A stretch of 36,546 bases of DNA from an uncultured Prevotella sp. (GTDB lineage: Bacteria > Bacteroidota > Bacteroidia > Bacteroidales > Bacteroidaceae), in the NCBI GenBank assembly GCA_905211345.1, contig CAJMAO010000009.1, positions 1 through 36,546 on the forward strand, in the 5' to 3' direction. The translations under genes and the position numbers were made by a program. Below the pieces are notes generated by a model. The model ran no database searches, was not told where the DNA came from, and worked only from the letters and a program-made list of their open reading frames with translations. This document shows positions 23,087 through 31,001 of the stretch, piece after piece; within the stretch, counting starts at the first letter, position 1; each line of letters opens with the position of its first letter.

Positions 23087-25825
23087 TCAACTTTTGTTCT
23101 CGTCTTCACCGAACAGGCTTAGCTGGCCGGTAATCTCGTCGATAACCTGCCGCTGGCTCTTGCCTGCGTCGGGGTCAAGGTTCTCGTCTTTGAGTTCGCC
23201 CGACAGCTCCTCGGCGTCGTCATCGCCACCGTCTGCCTCGTCGTCGGCGCGCTTCAGCGGCTCCAGTTCTTCTATGCTGTCAACCGTCCACGTGCTTATA
23301 CGCTTGCCCTTGGCCTTGAAGCCCTTAACGGCTACAAACTCCTCGGCGTTGATTTCCATCGGTTCGCGGAACGCGTCGTTGCCGCCGAAGGCTACACGCA
23401 GGCGCGGATAAGGCTCGTCTGTCAGCAGGACGAGGCGGCTGTCCTTGTTTTCGCCTATGTAATTCTGCTTGCGTTTCGAGCCTTCCATAAGGAAACGCTT
23501 GAGGTAAGGATAGCCCTGCTGGTCGGCATCGAAGAGCACCGCCGTCCACACCTTGTGCTCGTCGTACTTCTCGATGACTTTGATGTTGTCCTCATAATGG
23601 TTGTTCACGTCGAAGTTTGACAGGTAGAAGTCGCCGTTGTCAAGCACGACGAGGATGCTGTCGCCCTCGTTGAACTCGCCGAGCAACAGGCCGTGATCGT
23701 CGTAGTTGAGGCGTTTCACGTCGGGGTCGAACCACACCTTGCGCCCTCCCAGCGTGCTGTGGCCGTGGCTCTTGAGCGAAATGCGGTGTACGTTGAAACG
23801 GGTCATAACCACGCCGCGCGCCGCGCGCCCCTTGATAGCCACCTCGGAGAAGTCTTTTTCCTTAAAAATGTTCTTCAGGCGGGGAGCCGGGTCGAGCGTC
23901 ACCTTTATGACTTCGGCCTCGCCGTTGGGGTTGGCGGTGAAATAAACCACGCGCGAACCGGGCGTGCCCATCGTCAGGTCGTACTCGCGGTCGCGGGTTA
24001 TGCTGGTGACGTTAAAGCGTTTCATGTAGTACTTGCCCAGCTTTCCGTCGCGGTAAACAACGTTGTATATGGTGCGCTTGTCGTTCTTCTTGAACACGGC
24101 CACATGCAAAATGTTCTTGCCTACGAATATCTTGTCGGCCACACGTACCACCTTGTACTTGCCGTCCTTATAGAAGATGATGATGTCGTCGATGTCGGAG
24201 CAGTTGCATACGAACTCGTCCTTCTTCAGCGCAGTGCCTATAAAGCCGTCGGCGCGGTTGATGTAGAGCTTCTCGTTGGCCTCCACCACCTTAGTGGCCT
24301 CTATCGTGTCGAAATTCTTTATCTCGGTAAGACGGGGATGGGCGGCGCCGTACTTCTGCTTGAGGAACTTGAACCAGTCAGCCGTAACATCGACCATGTG
24401 ACCCAGCTTGTAGTCGATTTCCTCTATCTCGGCCTTTATCTTGGCCATCAGCTCGTCGGCCTTGTCCTTGTTGAACTTCAATATTCGCGCCATCTTTATG
24501 TCCATAAGGCGGAGTATGTCGTCCTTGGTCACCTCGCGTATGAACTGCGGATAGAACGGCGTAAGGCGGTCGTCAATATGGGCGCAGGCCGCGTCCATGT
24601 CAGGGGCAAGCTCGAACTTGCGGTCCTTGTATATGCGTTCCTCGATGAAAATCTTTTCAAGCGAGGCAAAGTGGAGCTGCTCCTGAAGCTCGTGCTTGCG
24701 TATTTCAAGCTCCTTGCGGAGCAAGTCCATGGTACGGTTGACCGAGAACCGCAGCACGTCGCTTACCGAGAGGAACTGCGGCTTGTCGTCCTCTATGACG
24801 CAGCAGTTGGGCGATATGTTTATCTCACAGTCGGAGAAGGCGTAAAGGGCGTCGAGAGTCTTGTCTGACGAGACACCCGGCGACAGGTGGATCTGTATCT
24901 CGGCCTCGGCCGACGTGTTGTCGTCAACCTTGCGCGCCTTGATCTTTCCTTTTTCTATCGCTTTCAATATGGAGTCAATGAGGGTGTTTGTTGTCTTGCC
25001 GTAAGGTATCTCGCGGATGACGAGCGTCTTGCTGTCGAGCTTCTCTATCTTAGCCCTCACCTTGAGCACGCCGCCGCGCTGGCCGTCGTTATACTTGCTC
25101 ACGTCGATGCTGCCGCCCGTGGGAAAGTCGGGATAAAGCGTGAACGGCTCACCGTGAAGACAGCTTACGGCGGCGTCGCATATTTCATTGAAATTGTGGG
25201 GCAAGATTTTCGACGACAGGCCGACGGCTATGCCCTCAGCGCCCTGCGCCAAGAGCAGCGGGAACTTGGCGGGAAGCGTTATGGGCTCTTTGTTTCGTCC
25301 GTCGTAGCTGAGCTGCCATTCGGTGGTCTTTGGATTGAAAACCACGTCGAGCGCAAACTTCGACAGCCGCGCCTCGATATATCGGGGAGCCGCCGCGCGG
25401 TCGCCCGTGAGTATGTTGCCCCAGTTTCCCTGACAGTCGACAAGCAGGTCCTTCTGCCCCAGCTGCACCAGCGCGTCGCCTATCGAGGCGTCGCCGTGGG
25501 GGTGGAACTGCATCGTGTGCCCCACGATGTTGGCCACCTTGTTGTAGCGCCCGTCTTCCATGCGCCGCATGGAGTGCAGTATGCGCCGCTGCACGGGCTT
25601 CAGTCCGTCCTCTATATGTGGCACGGCACGCTCGAGGATTACGTATGACGCATAGTCGAGAAACCAGTTCTGGTACATTCCGCTGAGATGATGCACAGCC
25701 GAAGCGTCAAACCGGCTGACGGGCTTATAAGCCCCGCCGTCGGCCTCAACGCCACCACCGGCCGCTGACAGCACGCCGTCCTCCGGCCCGTCAATCATCC
25801 CGTTGTCTTTTATGTCGTCGCTCAT
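23087..25825 (-). CDS. parC: DNA topoisomerase IV subunit A
   Basis: The ATP-independent breakage-reunion subunit of a type IIA topoisomerase that unlinks sister chromosomes. From the ATG at 25825 it has 912 residues. The open frame extends to an ATG at 25882, but MSDDIKDNG is a more typical beginning and both lie downstream of the promoter. Visible are DASAVHHLSGMYQNWFLDYASYVILERAVPHIEDGLKPVQRRIL, the QFHPHGDASIGDALV block, and the catalytic tyrosine in AAPRYIEARL. The DLLVDCQGNWGN segment fits the Bacteroidetes topoisomerase IV form rather than gyrase. The C-terminal region is acidic and ends with QLSLFGEDENKS, where QLSLF matches the sliding-clamp-binding consensus. First gene of an operon with the DUF3316 and S41 genes. 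Confidence 0.92.
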   Translation of the reverse strand: MSDDIKDNGMIDGPEDGVLSAAGGGVEADGGAYKPVSRFDASAVHHLSGMYQNWFLDYASYVILERAVPHIEDGLKPVQRRILHSMRRMEDGRYNKVANIVGHTMQFHPHGDASIGDALVQLGQKDLLVDCQGNWGNILTGDRAAAPRYIEARLSKFALDVVFNPKTTEWQLSYDGRNKEPITLPAKFPLLLAQGAEGIAVGLSSKILPHNFNEICDAAVSCLHGEPFTLYPDFPTGGSIDVSKYNDGQRGGVLKVRAKIEKLDSKTLVIREIPYGKTTNTLIDSILKAIEKGKIKARKVDDNTSAEAEIQIHLSPGVSSDKTLDALYAFSDCEINISPNCCVIEDDKPQFLSVSDVLRFSVNRTMDLLRKELEIRKHELQEQLHFASLEKIFIEERIYKDRKFELAPDMDAACAHIDDRLTPFYPQFIREVTKDDILRLMDIKMARILKFNKDKADELMAKIKAEIEEIDYKLGHMVDVTADWFKFLKQKYGAAHPRLTEIKNFDTIEATKVVEANEKLYINRADGFIGTALKKDEFVCNCSDIDDIIIFYKDGKYKVVRVADKIFVGKNILHVAVFKKNDKRTIYNVVYRDGKLGKYYMKRFNVTSITRDREYDLTMGTPGSRVVYFTANPNGEAEVIKVTLDPAPRLKNIFKEKDFSEVAIKGRAARGVVMTRFNVHRISLKSHGHSTLGGRKVWFDPDVKRLNYDDHGLLLGEFNEGDSILVVLDNGDFYLSNFDVNNHYEDNIKVIEKYDEHKVWTAVLFDADQQGYPYLKRFLMEGSKRKQNYIGENKDSRLVLLTDEPYPRLRVAFGGNDAFREPMEINAEEFVAVKGFKAKGKRISTWTVDSIEELEPLKRADDEADGGDDDAEELSGELKDENLDPDAGKSQRQVIDEITGQLSLFGEDENKS

Positions 25826-25909
25826 TGTGGTATTATTGAATGTGAAGAAAATGCCCACATCAAGGCATTCAAGACGCAACACAGCCCGTCAAGACTGCTT
25901 TGCAAGGCA

Positions 25910-25939
25910 CAAAGATACGGAAAACAGAGGATAAAACAA
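25910..25939 (-). promoter_or_regulatory. parC promoter
   Basis: Minus strand: TTG (25939-25937), 19 bases, TATCTTTG (25917-25910). The start is near 25903, giving a leader of about 75 bases to the chosen ATG. Confidence 0.75.
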
Positions 25940-26155
25940 AATAAATCTTTCGATTTTAACAATGTGTTATAAAAGTCTTTGATTTGTAAAACTTTGTTTA
26001 CAAAAGCGCCGTCCACAATCCGTTTAACGCTCCGAGAAGGCCGCCGGCGGACACGGAAACGCAGTTTGACACGAAAAACGCACATTTTCGGCATCACACG
26101 TATCAGCCTACAAATCAACAGCTTACGTCACAACGCCCTATCATCGACAACCAAC

Positions 26156-26223
26156 CGGAATACGAAAGGCCGCCTTTCGCGTTGTAAAATACGGCCTTTT
26201 ACACCGCAAAAGGCCGTATTCCG
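26156..26223. repeat. Dispersed hairpin repeat, nested palindrome copy
   Basis: The outer arms CGGAATACG and CGTATTCCG enclose GAAAGGCCGCCTTTCGC, AATACGGCCTTTTAC and AAAAGGCCG units of the AAAAGGCCGTCTTTCGC family. The remaining sequence of the 25940-26477 gap shows no gene; an open frame across it (25979-26398) has no coding character. Confidence 0.75.
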
Positions 26224-26477
26224 CATCGGCCAAGACGATCAAAACCAAGGAAAAACACCGTATTTCTGTCATTTCCCAGCAAAAAACCGTCTGATAAAAC
26301 AACTTTTAATGCTAAAAACACACACAATAAAACGCACGTCAGTTTCTATTTCGCCGAATTACGATGTAAAGAAAAACGAAAACGCAAAAGTTAAATAACG
26401 TTTATCACAAAACACCACACGAAAACACCCGATACGGCCGCCTGCAAAAATAAAATGCGTGTTTATCTCATATTTAT

Positions 26478-26509
26478 TTTGCGTTTACCACTATTTTGAT
26501 TACCTTTGC
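26478..26509 (+). promoter_or_regulatory. tRNA-Leu promoter
   Basis: TTTG (26478-26481), 19 bases, TACCTTTGC (26501-26509): an exact Bacteroidetes promoter about 35 bases before the tRNA. Confidence 0.85.
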
Positions 26510-26543
26510 ACCGCTTTTTCACGATACATGAAACGGCAACAAC

Positions 26544-26625
26544 GCGCTTGTGGCGGAATTGGTAGACGCGCCAGACTTAGGATCTGGTGTCTCGCGACGT
26601 GTAGGTTCGAGTCCTATCAGGCGCA
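26544..26625 (+). tRNA. tRNA-Leu (anticodon UAG)
   Basis: An 82-base class II tRNA. The acceptor stem GCGCTTG pairs with CAGGCGC and is followed by discriminator A. The D arm contains AATTGGTAGACGC, and the anticodon stem CCAGA/TCTGG closes the loop CTTAGGA with anticodon TAG. A variable arm (TGTCTCGCGACG) follows, then the T arm with GGTTCGAGTCC. CCA is not encoded. A terminator follows at once. Confidence 0.95.
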
Positions 26626-26631
26626 CGAAAG

Positions 26632-26675
26632 AAAATGCTAAATAGTTGATTGTCAATTATTTGGCATTTTTGTTT
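26632..26675 (+). terminator. Terminator after tRNA-Leu
   Basis: AAAATGC-AAATA-TTGA pairs with TCAA-TATTT-GCATTTT around a TTG loop, with two unpaired positions, followed by TGTTTTG. Confidence 0.75.
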
Positions 26676-27044
26676 TGTTCAAGCAGGCGTGATTCTGACG
26701 TGCCTTTCAGAATCTAACACAACTTGGCGTACTTTTCAGACATAAAAACAAGGGTGTCACTGTCTCACGGCAACCACACCCGATAAAGGTTTAATAAAAT
26801 CGCTACGTATGGCAATCATACTTAAATTTCATAGCGTTGCGATTATCTATCAGCACACATAATTTTATATTCGCAAAATACAGGAACGCCCATTTCCCAT
26901 AATCCTGTGGCAAGGCTCCCAACGGAAAGCCTGCGACCCGAATGACAACGCAAGGCTAAATATTCATTATTATTCATTATCAGACGAATAAAAACTTTTC
27001 AACAATTTATTTTAAGAAATAAGCTCTATGTCAAAGAGTTTTTA

Positions 27045-27052
27045 TACCTTTG
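27045..27052 (+). promoter_or_regulatory. Probable promoter -7 box of the glycan operon
   Basis: TACCTTTG at 27045-27052, without a clear TTG at -33. A second match, TATATTTG, lies at 27131-27138. Starting from the first, the leader before the UpxY gene is about 315 bases. The stretch 26676-27040 holds no recognisable gene. Confidence 0.45.
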
Positions 27053-27142
27053 TGGCCGAGTGACCGCTTCATCTCGACGTAACACGCGAAAGCCGTCGCT
27101 CTGAAAAAGACTTAATTGAAAGGAATAATTTATATTTGTGGT

Positions 27143-27241
27143 ATGAAAACTGATTATATGGAGTTGATGAGACTCCGTTCTTTTCGCCACATAACAACGG
27201 GGGTGTTTGCTGCTGAGGTTCTTCCGGAATGTCGCCGTTAA
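27143..27241 (+). CDS. Possible 32-residue leader peptide ahead of the UpxY gene
   Basis: A complete small frame, ATG at 27143 and TAA at 27239-27241. The product starts MKTDYMELMRLRSF and ends AAEVLPECRR. It sits in the leader between two -7 boxes and three hairpins, so it could be a regulatory leader peptide. I do not recognise a family, and chance occurrence is possible. Confidence 0.35.
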   Translation: MKTDYMELMRLRSFRHITTGVFAAEVLPECRR

Positions 27242-27265
27242 ACCATAATAAGGTGTTTTTTACAA

Positions 27266-27368
27266 CTCTCATGCGATTATATCATGAGAGGAAAGCGTGA
27301 AATACTCTTTCCCAAAATCAGAAACTCCGGCTTACGCATGGCTTCATTCCCATGATTTCCTGATTTTG
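27266..27368 (+). promoter_or_regulatory. Three consecutive hairpins in the UpxY leader
   Basis: Hairpin A: CTCTCATG/CATGAGAG (27266-27290). Hairpin B: GGAAAG/CTTTCC (27290-27312). Hairpin C: CAAAATCAG/CTGATTTTG (27313-27368) with an inner CATGG/CCATG. The last ends five bases before the ATG at 27374, so it could control initiation or pausing. UpxY-type operons are known to be regulated through their leaders. Confidence 0.5.
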
Positions 27369-27373
27369 TTATA

Positions 27374-28933
27374 ATGGATAAGACGCCAATCTCGCGACAG
27401 AAATTTTCTACCGTTCAAGGGACTATACCGCGCCCGAAGGACAAGCTCAACCAAGTGGACTTCCACTGGTTCGTAGTCCGCTCGCTTCCCCATCAGGAAA
27501 AGAAGCTGGCCGGCTTGTTACAGTCGTACATGCGTGACACGGAGAACATTCTCGAGGTATATTGCCCGACGCACACAACCGTCAGCACGGGAAAGAACGG
27601 CAACAACGCAGGCAGTCCGCTGTTCGCCGGTTACGTGTTTGTACTGTCTACGCAAAAAGCCGTCGTTGATTTCATCAACCGCCATTATCCTGAAGGCGCA
27701 ATCATGTATGAAAGCAAGAAAAGCGACGGACGAAAGCCCGGATTCCTTACCATACCCGAGGAGCAAATGCGTTTCTTCAAGGACTTCAACGAGAACTACG
27801 CCGACCAAGTAATCGTGCTAGAACGCCCTTACACCGACTACGCCTTTAACCCAAAGACTAACGAACCGAACGAGATAGTAAAGATTATCGAAGGGCCGCT
27901 TAAAGGCCGCGAAGGCTACCTTGTGCGCTTCAGGCGCGACAAACGGCTGGTGTTCAACATGAAATCGCTCAGTTCCGACAGGCATTTCGCAGTGTCAGTG
28001 CCTAATGCGTGGAGCCTGAAAGCCGTCAGGCTAAACAACGCCGAGAACGACCGGCAAAACGTGGCGACGATGAAAGAACGCGCCACAGACATGCTTATAG
28101 GGATAATAGAAAGCTGCGGATACGGCGAACAGACACTCCCGCTTCTTTACTGCATAACCGGTTATCTGGCCGCAACGCCCACGCTGGTCGGCCTTTGCCG
28201 CGACCTACGCAACAAGGGGCACGAAAAGCTGGGCCGGCTGATAGGGGCGCTCGGCACGAAAGAGGCCGAGCTTATACTAAACCTCGCACGCTACGAACAC
28301 GACAATCCCGGATACGTGAAAGCCAACTGGGAACGACAGGTTATCCGCCCGTTCCTCACTCCCGCTTCGGGCACTGTGATTGAAAGCGGAAAAGACGAAG
28401 CTGAGCTGGAGCATCCATGCTTCACCGAGATAATAAAAAAGGTCAGCATCGCCGAGACAGTATATTATCCGAGCAAGGAAAAAGAAGAAACTGAAACCAC
28501 GGACTATTTCGCCCACATAGGGATAATGCCCGGCGAAAACGGCACTAGCAACATCCTTTTCGCCAACTGGGACACATTCCTCGGCGAATATTTCCTCACG
28601 GCGGGCAAGGCCAACGAGAAACTGGTGGAAGGCGGCGAAAGAAACAACAGAGGGAAAGGGAAACTGATAGACTCGTTCCACAACTTCGCCCCTACCTTAT
28701 ATAATATACTCACAGGCGGAAATCCAACGGTGAAAGCCATACAAAACCTTAAAATATGGAAAGACGCATTGAACGTCATTGCCGTTGAAACATCAAGCAA
28801 GGACACCGAAGCGACGGCAAAGGCCAAGAACGAGCTTATAACCGCCTGCGTCAATATCTGCACGGAGATAAACTCGACAGTCCACCTCGCCGTGTGGCGG
28901 CGTTACCTGCGCACGGTGTGGCTGCACGAATGA
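27374..28933 (+). CDS. UpxY-type NusG-like transcription antiterminator with long C-terminal extension
   Basis: Residues about 28-140 are a NusG N-terminal domain (DFHWFVVRSLPHQEKKLAGLLQ, then LFAGYVFVLS). Residues about 167-196 are a KOW motif (EIVKIIEGPLKGREGYLVRF), the plan of UpxY proteins that let RNA polymerase read through long capsule operons in Bacteroidales. UpxY proteins are usually about 170-180 residues. This one has 519, the last ~295 (from about 225) being an unrecognised, mainly helical-looking region. It is first in the glycan operon and has a long structured leader, consistent with action on its own transcript. No UpxZ-type inhibitor is seen. Base composition matches the next two genes. 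Confidence 0.8.
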   Translation: MDKTPISRQKFSTVQGTIPRPKDKLNQVDFHWFVVRSLPHQEKKLAGLLQSYMRDTENILEVYCPTHTTVSTGKNGNNAGSPLFAGYVFVLSTQKAVVDFINRHYPEGAIMYESKKSDGRKPGFLTIPEEQMRFFKDFNENYADQVIVLERPYTDYAFNPKTNEPNEIVKIIEGPLKGREGYLVRFRRDKRLVFNMKSLSSDRHFAVSVPNAWSLKAVRLNNAENDRQNVATMKERATDMLIGIIESCGYGEQTLPLLYCITGYLAATPTLVGLCRDLRNKGHEKLGRLIGALGTKEAELILNLARYEHDNPGYVKANWERQVIRPFLTPASGTVIESGKDEAELEHPCFTEIIKKVSIAETVYYPSKEKEETETTDYFAHIGIMPGENGTSNILFANWDTFLGEYFLTAGKANEKLVEGGERNNRGKGKLIDSFHNFAPTLYNILTGGNPTVKAIQNLKIWKDALNVIAVETSSKDTEATAKAKNELITACVNICTEINSTVHLAVWRRYLRTVWLHE

Positions 28934-28989
28934 AGACCAAACAGGAAAAACTGATTTTCAACCAACAAAATCCAGATTAAAAATACCGT

Positions 28990-30132
28990 ATGAGCGATTA
29001 TAAGTATCACATATTCGCCCCTTACAGGGTATGCCCTCTAGGGGCGCACGTAGACCACCAACACGGAATAGTGACGGGCTTCGCCATAAACAAGGGCGTT
29101 GACTTATGGTTTACGCCGAACGACGACGGGCATGTACATCTTGAGTCACTGACGTTTGACGGCACGGTGGACTTCGACGTTACGCAAGCCTCGCAGATAA
29201 GGGAAAAGCACTGGGGCGACTACGCCCGCGGCGCCAAGTACGCGCTGAAAAAGCGTTTCGTGCTAAGAAAAGGCATAACCGGCGTGGTGCAAGGGTCGCT
29301 GCCGGTCGGCGGCCTGTCATCCAGCGCGGCGGTGCTTGTGGCATACGTCATGGCGTTCGCCAAGGCCAACGACATAGAGCTGGCCCCAATGGAAACCGTC
29401 AAGATAGCCTCGGAGGCCGAGAGGGAGTACATCGGCCTCAACAATGGCATACTCGACCAGTCGTGCATAGTGCTCGGCAAAAAGGAAGGGCTGCTGTTCC
29501 TTGACTGCGACAACAACGAGTACCGCATCGTGAAACGCAACCCCGAGATGCCCGGTTTCGAGATAGGCATATTCTTCTCCGGCCTCACCCGCAGCCTTGT
29601 GAACAGCGATTACAACCTGAGGGTTTACGAGTGTAAGACGGCCGCATGGAACATGCTGGCCTACACGGAACAGCCGCTGAAGCCGTTTGACAAGACGTTC
29701 CTGCGCGACATACCGAAATCAACGTTCGAGAAAACACGCATAGCTATGCCGCAGAGGTTCGCCCGCCGCGCCGAGCATTTCTATTCGGAATACAGGCGCG
29801 TGCGCCAAGGCGTGACGGCTTGGGAAAGCGGCAACCTGAAACTTTTCGGCAAGCTGTGTTTCGAGAGTTGCGAAAGCAGCATACACAATTACGAATGTGG
29901 CTCGCCCGAGCTGATAGCAATCTATGAGATAATGCGCTCGCTTCCGGGAGTTTACGGAGGCCGCTTCTCCGGCGCGGGCTTCAAGGGCGCCTGCATCGCC
30001 ATTATAGACCCAGAACGCAAAGAAGAAATAGGGAAAGAACTGACGAGGCGTTATCTTGAAAAATTCCCCGAATACGAAAAGACGTTCCAAGCATATTTCG
30101 TAAAGCCCGACGACGGCGCGAGATTCGTATAA
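28990..30132 (+). CDS. Galacturonokinase-like GHMP sugar kinase
   Basis: A 380-residue kinase of the galactokinase branch of the GHMP family. The N-terminal signature is APYRVCPLGAHVDHQHG (10-26). This departs from the galactokinase APGRVNLIGEHTDY and resembles the plant galacturonokinase motif (APYRICPLGAHIDHQ). Other matching blocks are LPVGGLSSSAA (ATP loop, 104-114), GLNNGILDQS with the catalytic Asp, YNLRVYECKTAAW and YGGRFSGAGFKGACIAI. It should phosphorylate galacturonic acid or a related sugar at C1. It is followed by a sugar-1-phosphate nucleotidyltransferase, making a two-step activation to a nucleotide sugar. The acid specificity is inferred from motif resemblance only. Confidence 0.8.
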   Translation: MSDYKYHIFAPYRVCPLGAHVDHQHGIVTGFAINKGVDLWFTPNDDGHVHLESLTFDGTVDFDVTQASQIREKHWGDYARGAKYALKKRFVLRKGITGVVQGSLPVGGLSSSAAVLVAYVMAFAKANDIELAPMETVKIASEAEREYIGLNNGILDQSCIVLGKKEGLLFLDCDNNEYRIVKRNPEMPGFEIGIFFSGLTRSLVNSDYNLRVYECKTAAWNMLAYTEQPLKPFDKTFLRDIPKSTFEKTRIAMPQRFARRAEHFYSEYRRVRQGVTAWESGNLKLFGKLCFESCESSIHNYECGSPELIAIYEIMRSLPGVYGGRFSGAGFKGACIAIIDPERKEEIGKELTRRYLEKFPEYEKTFQAYFVKPDDGARFV

Positions 30133-30202
30133 CAGCAGACGAGAGACAAGGGAGAGCCTCCTTGCCCGCCCCGTCACAACCAAATTGCCAACTAAAAATA
30201 AA

Positions 30203-30940
30203 ATGAAAACAATAGTAATAGCCGCAGGTTACGCCACAAGGCTGTATCCGCTGACAAAGAACTTCCCTAAACCGCTGCTGGAAATCGGCGACAACACAAT
30301 CCTAGGCCGTATGCTCGACGACATAGACACGATACCCGGTATTGACAGCCACATAATCGTGACCAACCACAAGTTCGCCGGAATATTCGAAGGCTGGAAA
30401 AACAAGACGCGCTACACAAGGCCGATAACGATTATCGACGACGGCACGGAGACCAACGAGACCCGCCTCGGGGCCGTGAAAGACCTGCTGCTGGCGATAG
30501 ACAAGTGCGGCATTGACGACGACATCCTAGTCGTAGCGGCCGACAACATCCTCGATTTCTCGTTCAAAGGCTTTGTCGGCTTCTCCAAGGAGAAAGGCAC
30601 GTCCGTCATCATGTGCCATTACGAACCCGAGCTGAAAAAGCTGCAACGCACCGGCGTAATCGCCGTTGACGGCGACATGCGTGTACTCGAGATGCAGGAA
30701 AAGCCCGAACGTCCAGTGTCAAACTGGGCCGTTCCGCCCTTCTACATCTACCGCAAGGAAGACCTGCCACTGATAAAAGACTGCATGGCGCACGGCTGCG
30801 GCTTCGACGCTCCCGGCAACCTCGCCCATTACCTTTGCGGAGTGACGGACATCCACGCCTACAAAATGCCCGGCAAACGCTTCGACATAGGCAGCCTTGA
30901 CAGCTATGAGGAAGCGAAAAAGATGTTTGCAGAGCAGTAG
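30203..30940 (+). CDS. Sugar-1-phosphate nucleotidyltransferase
   Basis: A 245-residue enzyme from the ATG at 30203; an in-frame TTG at 30185 would add MPTKNK, but the family begins at MKTIVIAAG. The nucleotide-binding signature AAGYATRLYPLTKNFPKPLL is at the N-terminus. ILVVAADNI carries the metal-binding Asp, and MQEKPERPVSNWA and GKRFDIGSLDSYEEA are the usual C-terminal blocks of the glucose-1-phosphate thymidylyl/uridylyltransferase family. It joins a sugar-1-phosphate to a nucleoside triphosphate, most likely using the product of the kinase upstream. The nucleotide and sugar are not certain. It lies 70 bases after the kinase, in the same operon. Confidence 0.87.
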   Translation: MKTIVIAAGYATRLYPLTKNFPKPLLEIGDNTILGRMLDDIDTIPGIDSHIIVTNHKFAGIFEGWKNKTRYTRPITIIDDGTETNETRLGAVKDLLLAIDKCGIDDDILVVAADNILDFSFKGFVGFSKEKGTSVIMCHYEPELKKLQRTGVIAVDGDMRVLEMQEKPERPVSNWAVPPFYIYRKEDLPLIKDCMAHGCGFDAPGNLAHYLCGVTDIHAYKMPGKRFDIGSLDSYEEAKKMFAEQ

Positions 30941-31001
30941 TGATAGACAAATATAAATAATCAGTAAAGAAACGAAATTCTTATTATTTAAATAAAGGAA
31001 T

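Noticed and set aside
25979..26398. A 139-codon open frame on the plus strand
   Set aside because: It crosses the palindromic repeats at 26156-26223, has no promoter or recognisable domain, and has the look of translated intergenic DNA.
26459..26641. A 60-codon open frame
   Set aside because: It runs through the tRNA-Leu gene and its promoter.
26779..26870. An invertible promoter in front of the glycan operon
   Set aside because: An imperfect inverted repeat (AATCGCTACG / CGTTGCGATT) is present, but it is only 9 of 10 bases, no recombinase is near, and no promoter is clearly enclosed.
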